DNA of 64,000 bases from Bin55 sp964511425. Its GTDB lineage: Bacteria; Pseudomonadota; Gammaproteobacteria; Pseudomonadales; Azotimanducaceae. Shown one piece after another: positions 49,125 through 59,400 of the stretch. The stretch spans positions 18,236 to 82,235 of the forward strand of contig CAZEFI010000007.1 of the NCBI GenBank assembly GCA_964511425.1. The letters are read 5' to 3'. A model generated the notes under the pieces. The model did no database searches. It had not been told where the DNA came from and saw nothing but the letters and a program-made list of their open reading frames with translations. The stretch's first letter is position 1; each line of letters begins with the position of its first letter. The position numbers were made by a program, and so were the translations under genes.

Positions 49125-51215
49125 TCAACGCGCTTTAATCGCATCTGCAACGGTCTCCGGAACTTCCTCATAACGATCAAATTCCATGGTAAAGGTTGCT
49201 CTACCTTGAGTCGTCGATCGAAGATCGGTCGCATAACCGAACATCTCCCCAAGTGGAATCGAAGCTTTAACAATTTTACCCGCAGGGTTCTCGTCCATGC
49301 CATCAATAACGCCGCGGCGACGATTAAGATCACCTACGACATCGCCGAGAAAGTCATGCGGAGTCACAACTTCAACTGCCATAACCGGTTCCAATAATAC
49401 CGGGTCTGCACGGTGTGCACCTTCTCGCATAGCAGTGGCACCAGCAATTTTAAAAGCAATCTCACTGGAATCCACTTCATGAAAAGACCCATCGTACAAT
49501 GTTGCGCGGACGTTGATTAATGGAAATCCTGCGACAACTCCGTTCGTCATTTGGTCTCGAATGCCTTTGTCGACGGCGGGAATGTACTCTCTCGGGATCG
49601 CACCACCGACGATTTGATCGACGAATTCATAAGTTTTAGTGCCATCTTCCAATGGTTCGATCCGTACTAAAACGTGCGCAAATTGACCACGACCACCAGT
49701 CTGTCGTACGTGCCTCGCCTCCGCATCAACAGGTTTCCGGATGGTTTCCCTGTAAGCGACTTGAGGTTTACCTATATTTGCATCAACTTTAAACTCACGC
49801 TTCATGCGATCAATAATGATGTCGAGATGGAGTTCTCCCATTCCCGCAATGATGGTCTGACCGGACTCTTCGTCTGAAGAGACCCGAAATGAAGGATCCT
49901 CCTGCGCTAACTTACTCAACGCGATGGACATCTTGTCCTGGTCCGCCACCGAGCGAGGTTCGACCGCAACATGGATGACTGGTACCGGAAAAACCATGCG
50001 TTCAAGAGTCACGATCGAGTTTTCACTACACAACGTGTCGCCTGTCGTCACGTCTTTTAACCCAATGGCCGCCGCAATGTCACCTGCGCGCACCTCAGAT
50101 ATCTCTTTGCGACTGTTAGCATGCAACTGTACCATGCGACCTATGCGTTCACGGCGAGAACGAGTCGCGTTGTATACTCGGTCTCCTGTTGACAGCACTC
50201 CCGAATACGCGCGGAAAAAGGTCAACGTTCCCACATATGGATCCGTCGCGATCTTAAACGCTAGTGCAGCGAACGGTTCGTCATCGTCTGAGTGCCGAGA
50301 AATTACCGTGCCATCCGCAGCGGTACCCTCGATGGCTTTAACCTCGTTCGGCGCGGGTAAATACTGTATAACTGCGTCAAGCATCGGCTGAACGCCCTTG
50401 TTTTTGAAAGCTGTGCCACAAATAGCGGGTACGATTTCATTCGCGAGGGTGCGCTTGCGCAGTGCTTCACGAATTTCTTCTTCGGATATTTCCTTGCCTT
50501 CCAGATAGCGCTCCGTTAGATCGTCGTTGGATTCCACAGCAACTTCAACTAACTGTTCTCGATACGTCGTTGCTCGATCAACTAGTTCAGAGGGAATTTC
50601 TTCAACACGTGTACTCAGTCCCAAGTCCCCTGTTTCCCAATACAGAGCTTTCATCGAAACTAGGTCCACAACTCCCTTGAAGTCCTCTTCAGCACCGATC
50701 GCCAGTTGTAACATGACCGGAGTTGCCCCTAGTCGAGTCTCTATTTGTCCTACTACGCGTTCGAAATTTGCGCCCGCACGATCCATCTTATTAACAAAGA
50801 CAATTCTGGGAACTTCGTACCGATCCGCCTGTCGCCACACGGTTTCAGATTGCGGTTCAACACCCGCAGTACCACAAAAAACGACTACTGCGCCATCGAG
50901 GACCCGAAGACTACGTTCGACTTCGATCGTGAAGTCAACGTGCCCGGGGGTATCTATGATGTTGATGCGATGATCCTCGAACTGATCGTGCATTCCCTTC
51001 CAAAAACAAGTCGTCGCGGCTGAGGTAATCGTGATCCCTCGCTCTTGTTCTTGTGCCATCCAGTCCATTACAGCCGCACCGTCATGAACCTCACCGAGTT
51101 TGTGCGAGATTCCCGTGTAAAAAAGCACGCGTTCTGTAGTAGTCGTCTTACCCGCATCGACATGGGCAACTATACCGATATTTCTGTAGCGCCCCAAGGG
51201 TGTGCTACGTGCCAT
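49125..51215 (-). CDS. fusA: Elongation factor G
   Basis: 696 residues. GTPase motifs AHVDAGKTTTTERVL, DTPGHVDFTIEVE and NKMDRAGANFERVV, then domains II-V ending MFGYATDLRSTTQGRATFTMEF. It catalyses translocation and, with RRF, ribosome recycling. Located between rpsG and tuf. Confidence 0.99.
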   Translation of the reverse strand: MARSTPLGRYRNIGIVAHVDAGKTTTTERVLFYTGISHKLGEVHDGAAVMDWMAQEQERGITITSAATTCFWKGMHDQFEDHRINIIDTPGHVDFTIEVERSLRVLDGAVVVFCGTAGVEPQSETVWRQADRYEVPRIVFVNKMDRAGANFERVVGQIETRLGATPVMLQLAIGAEEDFKGVVDLVSMKALYWETGDLGLSTRVEEIPSELVDRATTYREQLVEVAVESNDDLTERYLEGKEISEEEIREALRKRTLANEIVPAICGTAFKNKGVQPMLDAVIQYLPAPNEVKAIEGTAADGTVISRHSDDDEPFAALAFKIATDPYVGTLTFFRAYSGVLSTGDRVYNATRSRRERIGRMVQLHANSRKEISEVRAGDIAAAIGLKDVTTGDTLCSENSIVTLERMVFPVPVIHVAVEPRSVADQDKMSIALSKLAQEDPSFRVSSDEESGQTIIAGMGELHLDIIIDRMKREFKVDANIGKPQVAYRETIRKPVDAEARHVRQTGGRGQFAHVLVRIEPLEDGTKTYEFVDQIVGGAIPREYIPAVDKGIRDQMTNGVVAGFPLINVRATLYDGSFHEVDSSEIAFKIAGATAMREGAHRADPVLLEPVMAVEVVTPHDFLGDVVGDLNRRRGVIDGMDENPAGKIVKASIPLGEMFGYATDLRSTTQGRATFTMEFDRYEEVPETVADAIKAR

Positions 51216-51277
51216 GCAAGTACTCCGAGAACTTTAACTAAGAAACTGTTAAAAGAGAAAACGTATCAATACAGTAG

Positions 51278-51748
51278 TTAGTATCGATAGTGTGCAAACG
51301 CTCGGTTTGCTTCAGCTTGGCGATGGGTATCAGTACGTTTTTTCACCGCACCGCCACGGCCATTGGCAGCGTCGATCAATTCACTCGCGAGACGCGACGC
51401 CATCGTCTTTTCATTGCGTGTGCGCGCACTGTCGACCAACCATCGCATGGCTAGTGCCACACGGCGGGACGGACGCACTTCGATCGGAACTGGTAATGTC
51501 GAACCTCCCACGCGCCGAGACTTCACCTCGGTAATAGGAGCGACTTCCTCTAGTGCCTTCTCAAAAACTTCCAAAGGATCCGTATCTTCACGTTTTTGTA
51601 CGAGGTCCAATGCCCCGTAAACGATTTTCTCGGCTACAGCTTTTTTACCGCTAACCATAACGTGATTGATGAACTTTGCTACAGTCTCATTGTGGTACTT
51701 CGGATCCGGGAGAATTACCCGTTTTTCACTCACATGCCGGCGGGACAT
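51278..51748 (-). CDS. rpsG: 30S ribosomal protein S7
   Basis: 156 residues; MSRRHVSEKRVILPDPKYHN, RRVGGSTLPVPIEVRPSRR and FAHYRY at the end. In E. coli S7 represses the str operon. Seventeen bases after rpsL. Confidence 0.98.
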   Translation of the reverse strand: MSRRHVSEKRVILPDPKYHNETVAKFINHVMVSGKKAVAEKIVYGALDLVQKREDTDPLEVFEKALEEVAPITEVKSRRVGGSTLPVPIEVRPSRRVALAMRWLVDSARTRNEKTMASRLASELIDAANGRGGAVKKRTDTHRQAEANRAFAHYRY

Positions 51749-51765
51749 CCGTAAATAGCTCCTTC

Positions 51766-52143
51766 TTAAATCTGACTCGGCCGTTTCGCGCCATATTTTG
51801 ATCGTCCTTGACGGCGATCATCAACACCAGTCGCGTCTAGAGTACCGCGAATTGTGTGATACCGCACTCCAGGTAAATCCTTCACTCGACCACCTCGAAT
51901 CAATACGGTACTGTGCTCCTGAAGTGTATGACCTTCTCCGGGAATGTAAGAATTCACTTCATACCCATTCACGAGCCGCACTCGACAGACTTTACGCATC
52001 GCGGAATTCGGCTTACGCGGAGTCGTTGTATACACACGAATGCACACGCCGCGTTTTTGCGGGTTCGACTCGAGCGCTAGCGACTGGCTCTTCTTCACGC
52101 GTCGTTTACGTGGTTTCCGGATCAACTGACTAATAGTCGCCAA
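51766..52143 (-). CDS. rpsL: 30S ribosomal protein S12 with Arg at the streptomycin-site lysine
   Basis: 125 residues. Decoding-centre loops TTTPRKPNSAMRKVCRVRL and RGGRVKDLPGVRYHTIRG. The residue equal to E. coli Lys42 (K43 when Met is counted) is Arg here, codon at 52015-52017; the second critical lysine (K87 region, RVKDLPG) is normal. The Lys-to-Arg change is a known streptomycin-resistance substitution elsewhere. The gene starts 93 bases after rpoC, without an obvious terminator between. Confidence 0.98.
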   Translation of the reverse strand: MATISQLIRKPRKRRVKKSQSLALESNPQKRGVCIRVYTTTPRKPNSAMRKVCRVRLVNGYEVNSYIPGEGHTLQEHSTVLIRGGRVKDLPGVRYHTIRGTLDATGVDDRRQGRSKYGAKRPSQI

Positions 52144-52236
52144 GTTTCAATTTCCTCCAGACTCAGGTTTCGGTGATTACGTTGGGTAGTTCGTAAAAAA
52201 ACGGTATTTTAGAGATTCTCATGCTCATTTACTAGC

Positions 52237-55200
52237 TTACTCGGTAGATTCTTCAGTGGTATCCTGCTCGGCAAGCATTTCAGCAAGCGAGCGTTCTATC
52301 TCTTCGACGGAATCTTTACGCGATCTGCCCTCTTGTATGATGACTTCTTCGCGACGACGTTGTTTACGTCGACGGTGATACTCAAGGCCCGTACCAGCAG
52401 GAATCAATCGACCAACCACGACATTCTCCTTTAAACCGCGTAAACGATCTACTTTCCCGGTAACCGACGCTTCGGTCAATACCCGAGTGGTCTCTTGGAA
52501 AGAAGCAGCAGAGATAAAGGAATCTGTCGCCAAAGAACCGCGCGTAATACCTAGTAACACACGGCGATATTCGGGCGTTTGTTTCCCTTCACCACGCAAG
52601 TTCTCGATCACTTGCTGGAGCTCCGAATGATCCACTTGTTCGCCTCGTACGAAATGCGACTCGCCGCTAGTGTCAATTTCGACCTTTCGCAACATCTGTC
52701 GTACGATGACCTCAATGTGTTTGTCGTTTATTGGAACACCTTGCAGGCGGTAGACGTCCTGTATCCCACTGATAATGTATTCCGAGAGATCAGCTACACC
52801 ACGTAACCGCAGAATATCATGAGGGTCGACGGCACCATCACAAATAATCTCCCCACGTTGAACATGTTCGCCAGCAAACACTGAAATATTCCTCGTCTTC
52901 GGGATCAAGGTTTCGACTGGTTCAACTTCTTCCGCCGAATCAACATTGTCCGGTGTGATCATCAATCGAACTTTTGTAAGAGTTTCGCGACCGAAACTTA
53001 CAGTGCCAGTAGCTTCAGCCATGACTGCACTTTCTTTCGGTTTGCGTGCCTCAAAGAGTTCAATAACCCGCGGTAATCCACCGACTATGTCGATCGTCTT
53101 GGAACTTTCTTGCGGTGCTTTCGCAATCACTGCACCGACGTGAACTCTTGATCCAGCATCCACTAGTACGTTCGCGCCAGCGGGTAAGCTGTAGTTAACA
53201 AGAACTTCTTCATCCGGGTGAATCTTAGTTCCGCGGCCTTTAGTTGCTGGTCGATACAGTTGGATTCCCGGTCGCAATCCCATACCAACTTCCGGCCGTT
53301 CGGACTCTGGAATTACACTCAATATAGTCAAACCAGTCTCTTCATCAGTCTGAGTTCGAACAGAACGACCTTCTTCCATATCTATAAACTGAACGATGCC
53401 TTCCTGTTCGGAGATGATTAAATGGTAGTGGGGGTCCCATTTCGCCACAACCTGTCCCGCAATAACGTGATCTCCTTCCTCAGCAGCTAAAGTAGCACCG
53501 TAGGGAACTGCATAGCGTTCGCGTTCTCGGCCCCGTTCATCAAAGATCATGATCTTTCCTGAACGCGAAACGACAACCAAATGACCATCTGGGTTTCGTA
53601 CTGTATTAATATTCTGAAAGCGTAACAACCCACCATGTTCCACTTGTACACTATCTTCGGCAGTAGCTCGAGACGCCGCACCACCGATGTGGAAAGTACG
53701 CAACGTTAATTGTGTACCGGGCTCGCCAATCGACTGAGCAGCAATAACGCCAACTGCTTCGCCCACATTGACGAGGTGGCCACGCGCTAGATCTCTACCG
53801 TAGCAACGTGCACACAGACCAAACTTGGTCTCACAAGTTATGGGAGATCGCACGTAAATTTCGTCAAATCCCATATCTTCGATTCGTTGTACCCAATCTT
53901 CGTCGATCATCGTACCAACTGCGATAGCTTCTTCGCCGGTGTGCGTGTCGTGGACTGGTTTCGCAACGATGCGCCCTAACACGCGCTCGGAAAGCGGCTC
54001 AACCACTTCGCCACCTTCGATTTTGGCCGTGATGCGCAACCCATTGGTAGTACCGCAATCCTGTTCAGTGATCACTAAGTCTTGAGCGACGTCAACCAAG
54101 CGTCGAGTTAAATATCCGGCATTCGCGGTTTTAAGAGCCGTGTCAGCTAAACCTTTACGAGAACCGTGAGTCGATATAAAGTATTCATTAACCGACAATC
54201 CTTCGCGGAAATTGGAAATGATTGGAGTCTCAATAATCGTACCGTCTGGTCGTGCCATGAGTCCGCGCATCCCCGCTAGCTGACGAATCTGTGCTGGAGA
54301 ACCACGAGCCTTCGAATCGGCGTAGAGAAAAATGGAATTGAATGAGTCTTGTTCTTCCAGTTCGCCTTCCCGATTGAGTACCTTTTCTTTGGATATGCCT
54401 TCCAACATCTTAGCCGCGATTTGATCGCTCGCGCGCGTCCAAATATCGACTGCTTTGTTGTACTTCTCCGTAGGCGACAGCAAATTATCTAAAAATTGCC
54501 GTTCGAGATCCTCAATCTGCTCACGTGCTTCATTAACGATGCTTTCCTTAGCATCGGGCACTACTAAGTCATCCACACCGATCGAACATCCCGCGTACGT
54601 CGAGTATTTAAAACCAGCGTACATTAACTGATCTGCAAAGACGACAGTCTCTTTTAATCCGACGCGGCGATAACATAAGTCTACCAGTTCAGAAATTTCA
54701 CCGCGTTTCAGAACCCTATTCACGTATTTGAAGCTGAGTCCCTGAGGTAGGATGTCTGCGAGAAGAGAGCGACCCACAGTAGTGTCGACGATGTGCGTAT
54801 GTGTTTCACCTCCAGCCTGCTCTTCAGTGAGACGAACTTTCACTTTCGCGTGCAAATCAACCTGTTCGTTATAGTATGCGCGTTCCACTTCTTGAGTGTC
54901 GGCAAAAATCATACCTTCACCCTTACCGTTTATACGGTCCCGTGTTAGGTAATACAAACCTAATACAACATCTTGGTTGGGAACGATGATTGGTTCACCG
55001 CTTGCCGGCGACAAGATGTTGTTTGTCGACATCATGAGTGCTCTAGATTCCAGCTGTGCTTCAATCGTTAGCGGGACGTGGACAGCCATTTGGTCGCCAT
55101 CAAAGTCAGCGTTAAAAGCAACGCAGACTAGAGGATGTAGTTGAATAGCTTTACCTTCAATGAGTTTCGGCTCAAAAGCTTGAATACCGAGCCGATGCAG

Positions 55201-56487
55201 TGTTGGCGCGCGATTCAGTAAAACGGGATGTTCGCGAATCACGTCTGCAAGTACGTCCCAAACCTGTGGATGTTCTTCCTCAATGAGTCCTTTAGCTTGT
55301 TTGATACTATCGGCTAGTTCACGTCGTTGGAGTTCACCCAAAACAAAGGGACGGAATAGTTCCAGAGCCATCTTTTTTGGTAGCCCGCATTCGTGGAGTT
55401 TGAGTTCCGGCCCGACCACAATCACAGAACGTCCGGAAAAGTCGACTCGTTTTCCGAGCAGATTTTGACGGAATCGACCTTGTTTGCCCTTAATCATGTC
55501 CGAAAGGGATTTCAATTGACGTTTGTTGGTACCTAGAATCGCTCGACCCCTCCGACCATTGTCGAGTAAGGCATCGACTGCTTCTTGCAACATTCGCTTC
55601 TCGTTGCGAATGATGATTTCCGGAGCACTAAGTTCGAGTAGCTTTTCAAGCCTATTGTTGCGATTGATTACACGGCGGTACAAATCATTGAGATCTGAAG
55701 TAGCGAAGCGACCACCTTCCATCGGAACCAAAGGTCGTAAGTCTGGTGGTAGGACCGGCAGGGTGCGCAAGATCATCCAACCAGGCTTGTTTCCGGAGTT
55801 CATAAAAGCTTCGACTAACTTAAGGCGTTTGGACAACTTCTTGATTTTCGCTTCAGAAGTCGTACTATTGATCTCCTCGCGTAGTTCAGTAGCTTTTTGT
55901 TTTAAGTCAATACTATCAAGAAGTTCGAGAATACCTTCTGCGCCCATTTTCGCGATAAATTCCCCGTTGCCGTATCGCTCAACAGCTTCATCGTACTCTT
56001 CCTCAGTAAGCAGCATTCCGGGTTGCAGATCCGTCATCAACGGATCAATCACTATATAGGAGTCGAAATGAAGGACCCGTTCAATTTCACGTAGAGTGAT
56101 ATCCAACATCAGGCCAATGCGTGACGGCAGCGACTTCAAAAACCAAATGTGTGCGACGGGTGCGGCAAGTTCCAAATGGCCCATACGTTCGCGACGGACT
56201 TTCTTGGTCGTTACCTCGACTCCACATTTCTCGCAAATAACTCCGCGATGCTTCATGCGTTTGTATTTCCCGCACAAGCACTCGTTATCCTTCATCGGTC
56301 CAAAAATCTTGGCGCAAAACAAACCATCGCGTTCTGGCTTCAAAGTCCGATAGTTGATGGTCTCCGGTTTTCTGACCTCGCCAAAAGACCAAGCACGAAT
56401 CAAGTCTGGAGAAGCTAACGCGATCTTGACGGAGTCGAACTCGTCTACGGATTGCGTTCTTCTAGGCGGACTAAAAAAATCTACCAT
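52237..56487 (-). CDS. rpoC: DNA-directed RNA polymerase subunit beta'
   Basis: 1416 residues. N-terminal zinc site CLCGKYKRMKHRGVICEKCG; catalytic NADFDGDQMAVH with the three Mg-binding Asp; second zinc site CETKFGLCARCYGRD; trigger-loop region MRGLMARPDGTIIETPI. The C-terminus carries an acidic extension (about 40 residues) after the conserved LIPAGTGLEYHRRR. Follows rpoB after 11 bases. Confidence 0.99.
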   Translation of the reverse strand: MVDFFSPPRRTQSVDEFDSVKIALASPDLIRAWSFGEVRKPETINYRTLKPERDGLFCAKIFGPMKDNECLCGKYKRMKHRGVICEKCGVEVTTKKVRRERMGHLELAAPVAHIWFLKSLPSRIGLMLDITLREIERVLHFDSYIVIDPLMTDLQPGMLLTEEEYDEAVERYGNGEFIAKMGAEGILELLDSIDLKQKATELREEINSTTSEAKIKKLSKRLKLVEAFMNSGNKPGWMILRTLPVLPPDLRPLVPMEGGRFATSDLNDLYRRVINRNNRLEKLLELSAPEIIIRNEKRMLQEAVDALLDNGRRGRAILGTNKRQLKSLSDMIKGKQGRFRQNLLGKRVDFSGRSVIVVGPELKLHECGLPKKMALELFRPFVLGELQRRELADSIKQAKGLIEEEHPQVWDVLADVIREHPVLLNRAPTLHRLGIQAFEPKLIEGKAIQLHPLVCVAFNADFDGDQMAVHVPLTIEAQLESRALMMSTNNILSPASGEPIIVPNQDVVLGLYYLTRDRINGKGEGMIFADTQEVERAYYNEQVDLHAKVKVRLTEEQAGGETHTHIVDTTVGRSLLADILPQGLSFKYVNRVLKRGEISELVDLCYRRVGLKETVVFADQLMYAGFKYSTYAGCSIGVDDLVVPDAKESIVNEAREQIEDLERQFLDNLLSPTEKYNKAVDIWTRASDQIAAKMLEGISKEKVLNREGELEEQDSFNSIFLYADSKARGSPAQIRQLAGMRGLMARPDGTIIETPIISNFREGLSVNEYFISTHGSRKGLADTALKTANAGYLTRRLVDVAQDLVITEQDCGTTNGLRITAKIEGGEVVEPLSERVLGRIVAKPVHDTHTGEEAIAVGTMIDEDWVQRIEDMGFDEIYVRSPITCETKFGLCARCYGRDLARGHLVNVGEAVGVIAAQSIGEPGTQLTLRTFHIGGAASRATAEDSVQVEHGGLLRFQNINTVRNPDGHLVVVSRSGKIMIFDERGRERERYAVPYGATLAAEEGDHVIAGQVVAKWDPHYHLIISEQEGIVQFIDMEEGRSVRTQTDEETGLTILSVIPESERPEVGMGLRPGIQLYRPATKGRGTKIHPDEEVLVNYSLPAGANVLVDAGSRVHVGAVIAKAPQESSKTIDIVGGLPRVIELFEARKPKESAVMAEATGTVSFGRETLTKVRLMITPDNVDSAEEVEPVETLIPKTRNISVFAGEHVQRGEIICDGAVDPHDILRLRGVADLSEYIISGIQDVYRLQGVPINDKHIEVIVRQMLRKVEIDTSGESHFVRGEQVDHSELQQVIENLRGEGKQTPEYRRVLLGITRGSLATDSFISAASFQETTRVLTEASVTGKVDRLRGLKENVVVGRLIPAGTGLEYHRRRKQRRREEVIIQEGRSRKDSVEEIERSLAEMLAEQDTTEESTE

Positions 56488-56498
56488 TTTTGGTCTCC

Positions 56499-59400
56499 TT
56501 ATTCCGATTGGAGTGCTAAATCAATCGCGAGAGATTTCACCTCGCGTGCAAGCACGTTAAATGATTCAGGCATACCGGGTTCAATGCGGAAATCGCCATC
56601 AATAATGTTCTTGAAAATCTTGCCTCGTCCTTCCACATCGTCAGATTTAACAGTCAAGATTTCCTGAAGCGTGTAGGCTGCACCGTAAGCTTCCAAAGCC
56701 CATACCTCCATTTCTCCAAAACGTTGTCCTCCTTGTTGCGCTTTCCCACCAAGTGGTTGCTGAGTGACTAGTGCGTAGGAGCCGGTGGAGCGCGCATGCA
56801 TCTTTTCATCAACTAAGTGATTGAGTTTGAGCATGTACATGTAACCCACGGTGATGGGTCGATCAAAACGTCTCCCTGTACGTCCATCGTACAGGTGGGT
56901 TTGGCCAGTTTCTGGTAATCCTGCTAGATTTAATAACGTCTTAATATCTTTCTCGCGAGCACCGTCGAAAACTGGTGTCGCTACTGGAATACCCTTGCGG
57001 TAGTCCTGTGCAAGGGCGACAATTTCCGCGTTGGACAAGGAGTCAAAATCTATGGGCTTCCCATCCATTTTGCCGTAAATAGAGTGCAAGAATTTTCGTA
57101 CTTCTTCGACTTCTACTTGTTTTTGAAGCAACGCATCAAGTTGTTCCCCTATTCCTTTGACGGCCCAACCTAAATGTGTTTCAAGCACCTGACCGATGTT
57201 CATCCGTGACGGAACCCCGAGTGGATTCAAGACAATATCCACTGGTTCGCCATTCTCGTCGTAAGGCATATCTTCCACGGGCATGACTACAGAGATCACA
57301 CCTTTGTTACCGTGGCGTCCGGCCATTTTGTCACCTGGTTGAATCCGTCGTTTGGTAGCGACGTAAACTCTGACATATTTAATGACGCCAGGGGGTAACT
57401 CGTCGGGACGTTCCAGTTTTTCCTTTTTGCGTTTGAATTCTTCATCTCTTTGTTTCTGGCGTTGATCCAACAAACGCATAGCGGTCTCGATCTGACGATT
57501 GATCTGATCGTCCCCAACTCTCAGCGTGCGCCACTCGTTGAGTGTTAAGGAGCGTAAGTACGACGCGGTCACTTTAGCATCTGCATCTAGCCCAGGTGCT
57601 TGCACGGCTGTCGTACCATTGACGGTATTAGCTAATTTCTCTAAAGTCGCACTCTCAAATATTCGATATTGATCATTCAAGTCTTGTTCTATTGCAAGCA
57701 GCTCATCTTCTTCGATTGCACGTGCTCTTGCGTCTTTGTGCATGCCATCTCGTGTGAAGACGCGAACATCAACCACGGTACCTTGAACATCAGATTTGAC
57801 CCGCAGAGATGTGTCTTTAACATCGTGCGCTTTTTCACCAAAAATTGCTCGGAGAAGTTTTTCTTCAGGTGTGAGTTGGGTCTCACCTTTTGGAGTAACT
57901 TTACCAACCAAAATGTCCCCAGTTTGGACTTCCGCTCCGATATGAACGATCCCAGATTCATCCAGTTTGTTGAGTGCTGACGGACTGATGTTGGGAATGT
58001 CAGCGGTGATTTCCTCTGGACCAATCTTCGTTTCTAGCGCGGAACATTCCAGTACTTTGATATGAACACTGGTAAACCGGTCTTCCCGAACGATCCGTTC
58101 GGAAATGAGTATGGAATCTTCATAGTTGTATCCGTTCCAAACCATGAATGCGATCCGCATGTTCTGCCCCAGTGCCAATTCTCCCGCATTGATGGCCGGC
58201 CCGTCGGCCAGAACATCACCTTTTTGAACTCTATCTTTGGGTTTCACAATGGGTCGTTGATTGATGCACGTATCCTGGTTGGAGCGGGTGAACTTCATGA
58301 GGTTGTAAATATCAATTCCGCCGTCATTAGGATCAGTACGGGTGGTCGCAGTTGTCCGAACCACAATCCGGCGGGCATCAACAAGCTCTACAACTCCTGC
58401 GCGTTTCGCGTAAATACACGCCCCCGAATCTCGTGCTAGTTGCCGCTCGACGCCAGTTCCCACCAACGGTGCTTCTGTTCGAATTGTCGGTACTGCTTGG
58501 CGCTGCATGTTTGAGCCCATAAGACCACGGTTGGCTTCGTCGTGCTCTAAGAACGGAATCAGTGCCGCGGAAATAGACACTATCTGCTTGGGCGACACGT
58601 CCATGTACTCCACGTCATGCGGTTGTGCTTTGATGAACTCGTTGTTGTATCGCACATCCACATACTCTTGTACGAACTTCCCTTGTTCATCGACGTGAGA
58701 ACTTGCCTGTGCGATGCGATATTCGCTTTCATCAATCGCGGACAGATACTCGATGGTTTTTGTGACTTTGCCATTTTTGACTTTACGATAGGGAGTCTCG
58801 ATGAACCCGTAATCGTTGATCTTTGCATAGGTCGCGATTGAGTTGATCAAACCAATCGTTGGACCTTCAGGTGTTTCAATCGGACATACTCGACCGTAAT
58901 GAGTTGGATGTACGTCGCGCACCTCGAATCCTGCATGTTCTCTTGTCAGACCTCCGGGCCCTAGCGCTGATACTCGTCGTTTATTAGTAACTTCAGATAA
59001 CGGATTGTTGTGGTCCATGATCTGCGAGAGTTGATGTGAACCAAAGAACTCGCGAATTGCTGCAGCGATGGGTTTTGGATTGATGATATCCTGCGGCATT
59101 AGACCTTCACTATCTGCTAACGACAGGCGATCTTTCACGGCGCGTTCGACTCTCACCAACCCAACGCGAAACTGGTTCTCAGCCATCTCGCCGACGGAAC
59201 GTACGCGGCGATTACCTAAGTTATCAACGTCATCAACAAAACCTCGACCGTTTCGTACATCAATCAGCGTCTTTAAGACTCGAATCACGTCATCGGTGGT
59301 AAGATAGTGGCAGTCGGCGTTAGCGTTGGACTGCAGCCGTTTATTAAACTTCATTCGCCCTACTTTTGACATGTCATAGCGTTCGTCTTCGAAGAACAGC

